Shown here one piece after another: positions 15,239 to 26,200 of a DNA stretch of 46,116 nt (its first letter is position 1; every line of letters starts with the position of its first letter). Source of the stretch: Paraburkholderia phosphatilytica (GTDB lineage: Bacteria > Pseudomonadota > Gammaproteobacteria > Burkholderiales > Burkholderiaceae). The stretch spans positions 1-46,116 of the forward strand of contig NZ_QQOA01000050.1 in the NCBI RefSeq assembly GCF_003443895.1. Direction: 5' to 3'. The translations under genes were made by a program, and so were the position numbers. The notes below the pieces were generated by a model, which was given only the letters and a program-made list of their open reading frames with translations, did not search any database and had not been told where the DNA came from.

Positions 15239-17227
15239 ATGACGCATTTCGACAGCCCCTTCGATGCCGCCCGCCTCGATGACGAATGGCTCGAAGCGGA
15301 CGGCTTCGGCGGCTTCGCGTCGGGCACCGTCGGCACCGCGCGCACGCGCCGCTATCACGCGCTGCTGCTCGCGGCGACGCAGCCGCCGGCGGGCCGCGTG
15401 GTGCTCGTCAACGGCGTCGAAGCATGGCTCGAACGCGGCGACACACGCATTCCGCTGACGATGCAGCGCTATGCGCCCGACCTGCTCTACCCCGACACCA
15501 GCGGCGCGCTGGCAAGCTTCGATACGTCGCCGTGGCCGACGTGGCGCTATCGCATCGGCGACGACGCGGTGCTCGTCGCGGAACTGTTCGTCGCGAAAGC
15601 CAGCTGCGAGACGGTACTGCGCTGGCGTCTCGAGGCGCCGTCAGGAACATCCGCCGCGTCCTCGTCAAACGATACCCCCTCTGCGTGGACGCTGAAAGTC
15701 CGACCGCTGCTGTCGGGCCGCGACTATCACGCGCTGCACCACGAGAATCACGCGTTCAGCTTTGCCGCGCAGCAGGACGGCGAACGGGTGCGCTGGCAGC
15801 CGTATGGCGACCGCCCCGCCATCGTCGCGCAGTCGAATGGCAGCTATACGCACGCGCCCGACTGGTACCGCAACTTCTGCTACCCGCGCGAACGCGAGCG
15901 CGGTCTCGACTGCATCGAAGACCTCGCAACGCCCGGCGTGTTCGTCTTCGATCTCGCGCGCGGCGACGCGGTGCTGCTGTTGCGCGCGGAACGGCCGGAT
16001 GGTTCACACGCCAGCCAGGACGCGAGCGGCAACGCCACAGTCCACGCCGCGCTGTTCGCGGGCTTCGAGGAACTGCGGCGCGCGTCGCTTGGGTCGCGCC
16101 TTGAACGCTCAGCGGATGCTTTCGTGGTATCGCGCGGCGACGGCCGCACGATTCTCGCGGGCTTTCCGTGGTTCACCGACTGGGGCCGCGACACCTTCAT
16201 CGCGATGCGCGGCCTGCTGCTCGCGCGCGGCCGCTACGAAGACGCCGGCGCGATCCTGCTCGAATGGGCGGCAACGCTCTCCGAAGGCATGCTGCCCAAC
16301 CGCTTTCCCGATAGCGGCGACACGCTCGAGTACAACGCGGTCGATGCATCGCTGTGGTTCGTCATCGCTGTACATGACTATTGCGCGGCTACAAGTGTGC
16401 CGCCCGAAACGCAACGCATGCTGCGAAGCGCGGTCGACACCATCCTCGACGGCTATGCGCGCGGCACGCGCTACCAGATCGCAATGGATCCGCAGGATGG
16501 CCTGCTCTCGGCCGGCGTACCCGGCGTGCAGCTCACGTGGATGGACGCGAAGGCCGGCGACTGGGTCGTGACGCCGCGCGTCGGCAAGCCGGTCGAAGTG
16601 CAGGCGCTGTGGATCAACGCGCTGCGGATCGCAAGCGAGTGGGACGCGCGCTGGCGCGAACCCGCGGAACGCGCGAGCGCGTCGTTCGCCGCGCGTTTCG
16701 TCGATCTGACTACAGGCGCGCTCTACGACGTGATCGACGCCGATCACGCTGCAGGCAACGTCGATCGTTCGATCCGGCCGAACCAGATCTTCGCGGTGGG
16801 CGGGCTGCCGTTCGCGCTGGTCGATGGCGATACGGCGCGAGCGGTGCTCGCGCAGGTCGAAACGAATCTGCTGACACCGCTCGGGCTGCGCACGCTCGCG
16901 CCATCCGACCGTGCATATCGCGGCCGGTATCAGGGCGGCGTGATGGAGCGCGACGGCGCCTATCATCAGGGCACCGTATGGCCGTGGCTGATCGGTCCGT
17001 TCGTCGAAGCGTGGCTGCGTGTGAACGGCAACGGCGATGCGCAGCGCGCGGAAGCGCACGCGCGTTTCGTCACGCCATTGCTCGCGCATCTCGACACTGC
17101 CGGGCTCGATCATCTATCCGAAGTCGCCGACGGCGACGCGCCGCACACGCCGGGCGGCACGCCATTCCAGGCATGGTCGCTCGGCGAACTGTTGCGGATC
17201 GGGAAACTGCTCGGCGACGTCGGCTAG
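15239..17227 (+). CDS. Amylo-alpha-1,6-glucosidase, GH133 glycogen debranching type
   Basis: 662 residues from ATG 15239 (MTHFDSPFD). It is expected to hydrolyse the alpha-1,6 bonds left at glycogen branch points. The N-terminal beta domain shows the family hallmark EADGFGGFASGTVGTARTRR followed by YHALLLA (residues 19-44). The (alpha/alpha)6 catalytic domain begins near 300 with GFPWFTDWGRDTFIAMRGLL, followed by GMLPNRFPD near 350, YNAVDASLWF, and later QIFAVGGLPF and YHQGTVWPWLIGPF, all typical of GDE-C proteins. No signal peptide, so it acts in the cytosol. It is followed after 104 bases by a GH63-type gene in the same direction; both probably serve storage-polymer or compatible-solute turnover. 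Confidence 0.88.
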   Translation: MTHFDSPFDAARLDDEWLEADGFGGFASGTVGTARTRRYHALLLAATQPPAGRVVLVNGVEAWLERGDTRIPLTMQRYAPDLLYPDTSGALASFDTSPWPTWRYRIGDDAVLVAELFVAKASCETVLRWRLEAPSGTSAASSSNDTPSAWTLKVRPLLSGRDYHALHHENHAFSFAAQQDGERVRWQPYGDRPAIVAQSNGSYTHAPDWYRNFCYPRERERGLDCIEDLATPGVFVFDLARGDAVLLLRAERPDGSHASQDASGNATVHAALFAGFEELRRASLGSRLERSADAFVVSRGDGRTILAGFPWFTDWGRDTFIAMRGLLLARGRYEDAGAILLEWAATLSEGMLPNRFPDSGDTLEYNAVDASLWFVIAVHDYCAATSVPPETQRMLRSAVDTILDGYARGTRYQIAMDPQDGLLSAGVPGVQLTWMDAKAGDWVVTPRVGKPVEVQALWINALRIASEWDARWREPAERASASFAARFVDLTTGALYDVIDADHAAGNVDRSIRPNQIFAVGGLPFALVDGDTARAVLAQVETNLLTPLGLRTLAPSDRAYRGRYQGGVMERDGAYHQGTVWPWLIGPFVEAWLRVNGNGDAQRAEAHARFVTPLLAHLDTAGLDHLSEVADGDAPHTPGGTPFQAWSLGELLRIGKLLGDVG

Positions 17228-17331
17228 CGCACCGCATCGCGTCATGCAGATTGCCGCGCAGGCAACCCGTAAACCGCGCTAGCATTGTGGCTCCCGACGC
17301 GCTCGCGCGCCGCCCGACAAGGAGGACCCTC

Positions 17332-20049
<2,718 letters not shown>

Positions 20050-20259
20050 GCGAGGCTGAAGCCGCCTTCGTCGATGTCCCATCCAGCCCGCGGGCTTCAG
20101 GTTAAAATTAGTGACGCATGTATGCACCATCCGGTAACGGCGTGCAATCCGTGTTGGTTTGCCGCTGTCTTCAATGAGCGGGGTCCCGATCGTCGTGAAA
20201 GGCAACACACGATACGAAAACCCGCTCGGTACCGAAGCTCGAAACTGGTTTGGTGTCGC

Positions 20260-20889
20260 ATGAGTGAAAAGCTGAAACTGATGGTGTCATCGACCGTATA
20301 TGGAGTCGAGGAACTGCTTGATCGCGTCTACGCGCTACTCACCTCGTTCGGGTACGAGGTCTGGATGTCCCACAAGGGAACCGTTCCAGTTTCTTCTTCG
20401 GAGTCAGCGTTCGGCTCCTGTCTCGCGGCGGTCGAACAATGCGATCTGTTCCTCGGCATCATTACGCCGCAGTACGGCAGCGGCATCAATGAATCGGACC
20501 TGTCGATCACCCACCAGGAAATGGTCAAGGCGATCGAACTGAACAAGCCCCGCTGGTTCCTCGCGCACGATCACGTCGTATTTGCTCGCCGCCTGCTGAT
20601 GGACCTGAATTATCGCGACCGGTCGGCAAGGCAGACATTGAAGTTGAAACCGAGGTCCACGTCCATCAGCGACCTGCGCATTATCGACATGTATGAGGAC
20701 GCAACCATGGAGCAACTGCCATTGGACGAGCGCCAGGGAAACTGGGTCCAGAAATTCGACCGCGACGAGGATGCCAACCTGTTCGTCGTCGCCCAGTTTT
20801 CGCGTTATCAGGATGTCGAGCGGCGCCTGCACGAAGCCTTCGCCAACAGCAGCCAGATGGAGTCGCGCATCCGAGGTCGGAATGAGTAA
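20260..20889 (+). CDS. DUF4062 protein
   Basis: 209 residues from ATG 20260 (MSEKLKLMVSST); no strong ribosome binding site. Residues 4-90 are a DUF4062 domain: KLMVSSTVYGVEELLDRVY, a YEVWMS strand, then CLAAVEQCDLFLGIITPQYG, a Rossmann-like alternation of strands and helices that resembles TIR-type folds. The C-terminal half is helical and charged, ending in VERRLHEAF. DUF4062 domains are commonly seen as N-terminal parts of large NTPase proteins of the STAND/NACHT type and of other putative immune effectors. Here the domain stands alone and its stop overlaps the next start by eight bases, so the two proteins are made together. Role unknown; a conflict function is inference. Confidence 0.75.
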   Translation: MSEKLKLMVSSTVYGVEELLDRVYALLTSFGYEVWMSHKGTVPVSSSESAFGSCLAAVEQCDLFLGIITPQYGSGINESDLSITHQEMVKAIELNKPRWFLAHDHVVFARRLLMDLNYRDRSARQTLKLKPRSTSISDLRIIDMYEDATMEQLPLDERQGNWVQKFDRDEDANLFVVAQFSRYQDVERRLHEAFANSSQMESRIRGRNE

Positions 20890-22384
20890 ATCGCTTTCGG
20901 AAGTCAAAAGGCTGCTGACCTTGGGTGAAGGCCAGACAGTCGAGTTCAAGGCAACGCCGACACCCGATTCCTGTGGCCCGATAGTCTGCGCGTTTCTCAA
21001 TTCGCGCGGCGGTTATCTCGTTTGCGGCGTGGAAGACGACGGCGAAGTGCTCGGCATCGAGCAGGCCGAAGAGAGCGCGCTCAACCTCGACGGTGCACTC
21101 AAGGCCGGCATACAGCCGCCGGTATTGTTCTCGGTCGATATTCAGGAGATCGGGCAAAAGAAAATCCTGGTCGTCGAGGTGCCTGCGGGCAAGGACATAC
21201 CGTACGCGTATCGGGATGACATTTTCACGCGGGACAGCGAGGTTACACGCAAGGCGGACGTCAATACCATCCGCGACATGGTGCTGAGAAAACAGATTGA
21301 GCCGGAACGTTGGGAACGCCGGTTTTCGCCTGAGCTCGAACCAGACAATCTTTCTCCGGTTGCATGCGGGAGACTTTTGACTGCAAAGCGCATTCCGGTC
21401 CAGGTAAGACAGGTCCCGCAGGACCTCATGCATCAACTGCAGTTGCTGTCGTTGGCCAGATATGGACGTTTCACGAACGCGGCCGACGTTCTTCTATCGA
21501 TCGACCCTGCGCGCCGACATCCCCAAGCCAGAGTACGTGCCGTCTGCTTTCGGCAGAAAGCATCGGACGAATATGAGGACCTGCAGCACCTCGAAGGGCC
21601 GATGACGGACGTCATCGAGCAACTCTATGCGTTCGTCGTTCGAAACACGCCGCAGCGCGCCGTGTTCCCGACTTCGAGCAATCAGAGAGAGGACAAATCG
21701 CTTTACCCCGAACGCGCGATCCGCGAGGCGATCGTCAATGCGTTTGCACATCGCGACTACAGCAACTTCGCCGGCGGCATCAAGGTCGAAATCTCGAGCG
21801 AGAGACTGCAGATCTGGAATTCCGGCGGATTTCCTCCCGGCATGGACGAAGCAAAACTGCACGAAGGACATATTTCGGTGCTCCGCAACCCGGACATCGC
21901 CCATGCGCTCTACCTTCAGGGCTACATGGAAAAGCTGGGGCGCGGGAGCGTGGTGATTCAGGAGGCCTGCCGTCTGGCCAATCTGCCGCCGCCCCGATGG
22001 GAGTCGGATCCGACGGGCGGCGTCACCCTTACGTTCCTCGCCCCGAAGAACACCCCTGAAGTCACCCCGGAAGTCACCCCGGAAGTCACCCCGGAAGTCA
22101 CCCCGGAAGTCACCCCGGAAGTCACCCCGGAAGTCACCCCGGAAGTCACCCCGGAAGTCACGAGGTTGCTGCTTTCGATGGCCGATGAACAGAGCCGCGT
22201 CGAAATCCAGCAGCAGCTACGACTAAGCGACCCCGACCACTTCCGGAAAAGCTACCTTGCGCCCGCTCTGGAATTGGGCCTGATCGAGATGACCGTTCCG
22301 GAAAAACCAACCAGCCGACTCCAGAAATATCGCCTCACGCGGCTGGGGCTTGCGAAGCGGCAAAATCTGCTGGCGAAAGGATGA
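20882..22384 (+). CDS. AlbA_2 (Schlafen-type)/HATPase protein with TPEV repeats
   Basis: 500 residues from ATG 20882. Order: AlbA_2 (Schlafen-like) domain at about 12-120 with EGQTVEFKATPTPDS, AFLNSRGGYLVCGVEDDG and a later IFTRDSEVT; middle linker; GHKL-type ATP-binding region at about 280-390 with REAIVNAFAHRDYSN (the Asn of the N-box), LQIWNSGGFPPG and YMEKLGRGSVVIQEAC; then nine exact TPEV repeats at 391-426; then a winged-helix end at 430-490 (DPDHFRKSYLAPALELGLIE). Such proteins are annotated as ATP-binding transcriptional regulators, and AlbA_2 is related to Schlafen nucleases. With the DUF4062 partner it could be a sensor or effector unit. That is inference. Confidence 0.8.
   Translation: MSKSLSEVKRLLTLGEGQTVEFKATPTPDSCGPIVCAFLNSRGGYLVCGVEDDGEVLGIEQAEESALNLDGALKAGIQPPVLFSVDIQEIGQKKILVVEVPAGKDIPYAYRDDIFTRDSEVTRKADVNTIRDMVLRKQIEPERWERRFSPELEPDNLSPVACGRLLTAKRIPVQVRQVPQDLMHQLQLLSLARYGRFTNAADVLLSIDPARRHPQARVRAVCFRQKASDEYEDLQHLEGPMTDVIEQLYAFVVRNTPQRAVFPTSSNQREDKSLYPERAIREAIVNAFAHRDYSNFAGGIKVEISSERLQIWNSGGFPPGMDEAKLHEGHISVLRNPDIAHALYLQGYMEKLGRGSVVIQEACRLANLPPPRWESDPTGGVTLTFLAPKNTPEVTPEVTPEVTPEVTPEVTPEVTPEVTPEVTPEVTRLLLSMADEQSRVEIQQQLRLSDPDHFRKSYLAPALELGLIEMTVPEKPTSRLQKYRLTRLGLAKRQNLLAKG
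22052..22159 (+). repeat. 12-base tandem repeat, nine copies (TPEV)
   Basis: Nine head-to-tail copies of ACCCCGGAAGTC inside the AlbA_2/HATPase gene; the first copy differs by one base (CCT for CCG) and the rest appear identical. Each copy adds Thr-Pro-Glu-Val. Because the unit is a multiple of three, gain or loss of copies changes linker length without breaking the frame. The near-perfect identity of copies means recent expansion. Confidence 0.95.
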
Positions 22385-22455
22385 TGCCTGCTCATGAGAC
22401 GCCCGACGGATTTTCCGTGTAATCGACTGCTCGAATCTTCCTGGCCAACACGCCC

Positions 22456-23376
22456 ATGAACCCGAACGAATACGAAATCCACGACGCGCGTTTCCGCGCG
22501 CTGCTGCAACCGAATGCCTTCATGGAGAAGCTCGCCGGTGGCTGCCGGTGGTCCGAAGGGCCGGTGTGGTTTCCAGCCGCGAACTTCCTCGCATGGAGCG
22601 ACATTCCGAACAACCGGATGATGCGCTGGGTGCCGGACGTCGGCGTGGGCGTGTTCCGCGCAAACGCGAACTTCAGCAACGGCAATACGCTCGACCGCGA
22701 ATGCCGGCTCGTCACCTGCGAGCACGGCACACGCCGCGTCACGCGCACCGAGCACGACGGCAGCATCACCGCAATCACCGATCGTTTCGAAGGGCACCGG
22801 CTCAATTCGCCGAATGACGTCGTCGTGCATTCGGACGGCTCGATCTGGTTCACCGATCCCGACTACGGCATCCTGAGCGACTACGAAGGCTATCGCGCGC
22901 CGAGCGAGGTGGGCCGCTGCAACGTGTATCGCGTGTCGCCGGCGGACGGCAAGGTCGAATGCGTCGCCGACGACTTCGCGAAGCCCAACGGCCTCGCGTT
23001 CTCTCCGGACGAAACGCAGCTCTACGTCGCCGATTCGGGCGCCTCGCATATCGACAACGGCCCGCGTCACATCCGCGTGTTCGATGTGGACAGCAGCGGC
23101 AAGCTGCGCAATTCGCGCGTTTTCAAGGACGTATTGCCCGGCGTGCCGGACGGCATGCGCCTGGACGAACACGGCAACGTGTGGACGAGCGCCGCGGATG
23201 GCATCCACTGCTATGCGCCCGACGGCACGCTGCTCGGCAAGATTCTCGTGCCGGAGACGGTGGCGAACCTCGTATTCGGCGGCCCGAACCGCAACCGGCT
23301 GTTCATTGCCGCGAGCACGTCGCTGTATTCGCTGTATGTGGGCGTGCGCGGCGCGGCGAGGCCGTCCACGAAGTGA
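22456..23376 (+). CDS. SMP-30/gluconolactonase family lactonase
   Basis: 306 residues from ATG 22456 (MNPNEYEIHD). A six-bladed beta-propeller that opens sugar lactones to sugar acids with one divalent metal. The expected ligands are visible: Glu in GCRWSEGPVWF, Asn in FAKPNGLAFSPD, and Asp in PGVPDGMRLDEHGNVW; further blade motifs are HRLNSPNDVVVHSDGSIWFT and YVADSGASH. No signal peptide, so probably cytosolic. It converges with the UxaA/GarD-family dehydratase gene, 32 bases away, and belongs with the sugar-acid genes that follow: a lactonase would make the acid that the dehydrogenase and dehydratase consume. Confidence 0.88.
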   Translation: MNPNEYEIHDARFRALLQPNAFMEKLAGGCRWSEGPVWFPAANFLAWSDIPNNRMMRWVPDVGVGVFRANANFSNGNTLDRECRLVTCEHGTRRVTRTEHDGSITAITDRFEGHRLNSPNDVVVHSDGSIWFTDPDYGILSDYEGYRAPSEVGRCNVYRVSPADGKVECVADDFAKPNGLAFSPDETQLYVADSGASHIDNGPRHIRVFDVDSSGKLRNSRVFKDVLPGVPDGMRLDEHGNVWTSAADGIHCYAPDGTLLGKILVPETVANLVFGGPNRNRLFIAASTSLYSLYVGVRGAARPSTK

Positions 23377-23408
23377 GGTCTTGAAGAAGCACGCCCTGAA
23401 GCCGCGGC

Positions 23409-24962
23409 TCAGGTCACCACGCCCACCTGCCACGGCACGAACTCGCTCTGCCCGTAGCCGTGCAGTTCGCTCTTCGAGCGCGTGCCGGATGCGCAGTCGA
23501 GCATCATCTGGAAGATCTCCGCGCCGAGCTGATCGATCGACGCGCTGCCGTCGATCACGCCGCCGCAGTTGATGTCGATATCGTCTTCCTGGCGCATCCA
23601 GAGCGCCGTGTTGGTGGCGAGCTTCAGCGAAGGCGACGGCGCGCAGCCATATGCGGAGCCGCGCCCCGTCGTGAAGCAGATCAGGTTCGCGCCGGATGCG
23701 ACCTGCCCTGTCGCCGACATCGGATCGTAGCCGGGCGAATCCATGAACACGAAGCCCTTCGCGCGGATCGGTTCGGCGTACTCGTACACGTCGACGAGAT
23801 TCGTCGTGCCGCCCTTCGCGACCGCGCCGAGCGACTTCTCGAGAATCGTCGTGAGGCCGCCCACCTTGTTGCCCGCCGACGGATTGTTGTCCATCGCCGC
23901 GCCGTTGCGCTGGCAGTAGTCCTGCCACCACGCGATGCGCGCGAGCAGCTTCTCGCCCACTTCACGACTCACCGCGCGGCGCGTCAGCAGATGTTCGGCG
24001 CCGTACACCTCTGGCGTCTCCGACAGGATCGCGGTACCGCCGTGCTGCACCAGGCGGTCCACCGCCGCGCCGAGCGCCGGGTTCGCCGAGATGCCCGAGT
24101 AGCCGTCCGAGCCGCCGCATTGCAGGCCGACCATCAGGTGCGAGGCCGGCACGCGCTCACGCGCCGAGCGGTTCGCGTCAACCAGCATCTCGCGCACCAC
24201 CGCGATGCCGCGTTCCACCGTCTTCTTCGTGCCGCCGCTTTCCTGGATCGTGAAGCTGCGCAGTTGCGCGTTGCCATGCTGCACGCCGCCCGATTCGAGC
24301 ACGCCGCCGATCTGGTTGGTCTCGCAGCCGAGACCCACGAACAGCACCGACGCGAAGTTCGGATGATCGGCGTAGCCCGCCAGCGTGCGCCGCAGGATCG
24401 TGATGCCCTCGCCCTGCGAATCGATGCCGCAACCCAGACCGTGCGTGAGCGCGATCACGCCGTCAACGTTCGGGAAGTCGGCGAGTTCTTCCGGATGCAC
24501 GTCGCGCCGGAAGTGATCCGCGATCGAGCGCGCCACCGTCGCTGAGCAGTTGACGCTCGTCAGGATACCGATGAAATTGCGCGTCGCGACGCGGCCGTCC
24601 GCGCGGCGATAGCCCATGAAATGCGCGGGCTCCGCGACCGCCGCGGTGGTGTGCAGATCGACGCCGAATTCATGTTCGCGCGCGAACTCGGCCATGCCCA
24701 GGTTGTGCGTGTGCACATGCTGCCCACGCGTGATCGCTTCGCGCGCGACGCCGATGATCTGGTTGTAGCGCTTCACCGGCTCACCCGCCGCGATTGCGCG
24801 CGTCGCGACCTTGTGGCCGGGCGGAATCATGCCCGCCACCACGAGATCCTCCGAATCGATGCGCGTGCCGGGCAGCAGCTGACGCGTCGCGATGACGACG
24901 TCGTCTTTCGGATGCAGACGGATCACGACATGCGCCGCGCCGGTTGTGTTGGGGTTCTGCAT
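23409..24962 (-). CDS. Altronate/galactarate dehydratase family (UxaA/GarD)
   Basis: 517 residues from ATG 24962, with AGGTGAT three bases ahead. An SAF domain occupies residues 10-85 (HVVIRLHPKDDVVIATRQL) and the rest is the UxaA/GarD catalytic part: GRVATRNFIGILTSVNCSATV, THGLGCGI, FVGLGCETNQI, VGLQCGGSDGYSGISANPALG, and CFTTGRGSAYGCAPSPSLKLATN. These enzymes remove water from a sugar acid in an iron-dependent reaction, giving a 2-keto-3-deoxy acid. In UxaA of E. coli the two parts are on one chain, as here. The substrate could be D-altronate or galactarate, and next to an L-galactonate dehydrogenase-like gene altronate is favoured. Downstream partner of that dehydrogenase gene on the same strand (64 bases apart). 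Confidence 0.85.
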   Translation of the reverse strand: MQNPNTTGAAHVVIRLHPKDDVVIATRQLLPGTRIDSEDLVVAGMIPPGHKVATRAIAAGEPVKRYNQIIGVAREAITRGQHVHTHNLGMAEFAREHEFGVDLHTTAAVAEPAHFMGYRRADGRVATRNFIGILTSVNCSATVARSIADHFRRDVHPEELADFPNVDGVIALTHGLGCGIDSQGEGITILRRTLAGYADHPNFASVLFVGLGCETNQIGGVLESGGVQHGNAQLRSFTIQESGGTKKTVERGIAVVREMLVDANRSARERVPASHLMVGLQCGGSDGYSGISANPALGAAVDRLVQHGGTAILSETPEVYGAEHLLTRRAVSREVGEKLLARIAWWQDYCQRNGAAMDNNPSAGNKVGGLTTILEKSLGAVAKGGTTNLVDVYEYAEPIRAKGFVFMDSPGYDPMSATGQVASGANLICFTTGRGSAYGCAPSPSLKLATNTALWMRQEDDIDINCGGVIDGSASIDQLGAEIFQMMLDCASGTRSKSELHGYGQSEFVPWQVGVVT

Positions 24963-25026
24963 GGGATCACCTCGAAAGCAGGAACAAGCGAAATCAAGCG
25001 GGATCAAGCGGAAATACAAATAAGAC

Positions 25027-26049
25027 CTAGCAGGTGACGAGCGCCTTGATGACGCCGGCGCTTGCATCCAGCAGCTTCAGGAAATCGTCCGGAAGGTTCT
25101 CCAGCGCAAGCGTATGCGTGTTCAGCGCATCCGTCGGAATCTTGCCCGCGCGCATCGCGGCGAGCACCGTTTCGAAGTCGGCCACGGTTGCGTTGCGGCT
25201 CGCGAGCAACGTGGTTTCGCGTTTGTGGAACTCCGGATCCGAGAACGTGATCGTGCTGCTCACAATCGAGATCAGCACATATTTGCCGCCGTGCGCGACG
25301 AAGCGGAAGCCGCGTTCCATCGCCTTCGCATTGCCGGTCGCGTCGAACACCACGTCGAAGAATTCGTTGTCGGTCACGCGCGCGAGCGTGTCGACGTCGT
25401 GCGCCGCTTCCGTCGTGTCGAGCTTGACCGTGTAATCGGCGCCCAGCGCGCGCTCGCAGACCGCGAGGCGATCGTCGCGCGAATCGAGCACCGTAACCTG
25501 CGCGCCGCGCAGCTTCGCGAAGATCAACGCGGCCATGCCGATCGGCCCCGCACCGACCACCAGCGCACGCTGACCCTTCGCGACATCGGCGCGTGACACC
25601 GCATGCGCGCCGATGGCAAGAAATTCGAGCATCGCGGCCTGTTCGAGCGTCACGCCTTCCGCCTTGAACACGAATGCCTGCGGCACCGCGAGATATTCGA
25701 CCATGCCGCCGTCCGCATGCACGCCGAGCACGCGGATATTCGCGCAGCAGTTCGTCTTGCCGGCCCGGCACGCCACACACTGGCCGCACGACAGATACGG
25801 CATCACGTACACCTGGTCGCCCGCGCTCACGCGCGCGCCGGGCGGCGCCGCTTCGACGATGCCGGACAGCTCGTGCCCCATCACGCGCGGATACGCGAGA
25901 TACGGCTGATTGCCCGTGAAGATGTGCAGATCCGTGCCGCACACGCCCACGCGCTTCACGCGGATCAGCACGTCGTCCGGGCCGGCTTCGGGCGCCGGCC
26001 GCTCCGCGACGGTGAGTTTGCCGGGTTGTTCGCAGATAACGGTTTTCAT
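25027..26049 (-). CDS. Zinc alcohol dehydrogenase, L-galactonate 5-dehydrogenase-like
   Basis: 340 residues from ATG 26049. Medium-chain dehydrogenase: catalytic zinc ligands Cys37 (GVCGTDLH), His59-Glu60 (MGHELSG); structural zinc cysteines 88, 91, 94 and 102; NAD-binding loop VVGAGPIGMAA. Overall it reads very like E. coli LgoD/YjjN, including TGNQPYLAYPRVMGHE, KTNCCANIRVLGVHADGG, and SDPEFHKRETTLLASRNAT. LgoD oxidises L-galactonate to D-tagaturonate. A uronate reductase (UxaB) that would turn tagaturonate into altronate is not in the window. First gene of the minus-strand pair, divergent from the GntR regulator. The start is preceded by a duplicated start sequence that forms a five-codon upstream frame. 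L-idonate or another polyol acid remains possible. Confidence 0.82.
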   Translation of the reverse strand: MKTVICEQPGKLTVAERPAPEAGPDDVLIRVKRVGVCGTDLHIFTGNQPYLAYPRVMGHELSGIVEAAPPGARVSAGDQVYVMPYLSCGQCVACRAGKTNCCANIRVLGVHADGGMVEYLAVPQAFVFKAEGVTLEQAAMLEFLAIGAHAVSRADVAKGQRALVVGAGPIGMAALIFAKLRGAQVTVLDSRDDRLAVCERALGADYTVKLDTTEAAHDVDTLARVTDNEFFDVVFDATGNAKAMERGFRFVAHGGKYVLISIVSSTITFSDPEFHKRETTLLASRNATVADFETVLAAMRAGKIPTDALNTHTLALENLPDDFLKLLDASAGVIKALVTC

Positions 26050-26075
26050 AGCGCGGTTTTCATAGCAGTTGACGT

Positions 26076-26088
26076 CTGGCCTGACCAG
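26076..26088. promoter_or_regulatory. FadR/GntR-type operator 1
   Basis: The 13 bases CTGGCCTGACCAG form a palindrome around the central T with one mismatch (the perfect form would be CTGGTCTGACCAG). The TGGTC/GACCA half-sites are those bound by FadR-subfamily GntR regulators. It lies 26 bases ahead of the dehydrogenase start and 112 bases ahead of the regulator start, so binding would block the catabolic operon. Confidence 0.6.
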
Positions 26089-26114
26089 ATTGAAAAATAA
26101 GTTTATTCTGAAAA

Positions 26115-26127
26115 TTGGTCAAGCCAG
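26115..26127. promoter_or_regulatory. FadR/GntR-type operator 2
   Basis: TTGGTCAAGCCAG, which reverse-complemented reads CTGGCTTGACCAA, close to operator 1 and again built from TGGTC and GCCA half-sites. Its centre is 39 bases from that of operator 1, close to four helical turns, which would put two bound dimers on the same face of the DNA. The two sites together also form a longer inverted repeat around the AT-rich stretch GAAAAATAAGTTTATTC, probably the promoter core. Confidence 0.55.
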
Positions 26128-26200
26128 TGCGATCACTTATGCTAGAGTCCGCGCCGAACCGGTCTGGCCTTCAGCCCCACGCGCCACCTAGGCATCGACC

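Noticed and set aside
21958..22161. CRISPR-like look of the 12-base repeat
   Set aside because: The repeats are directly adjacent without spacers and lie in frame inside a coding region; this is a coding tandem repeat.
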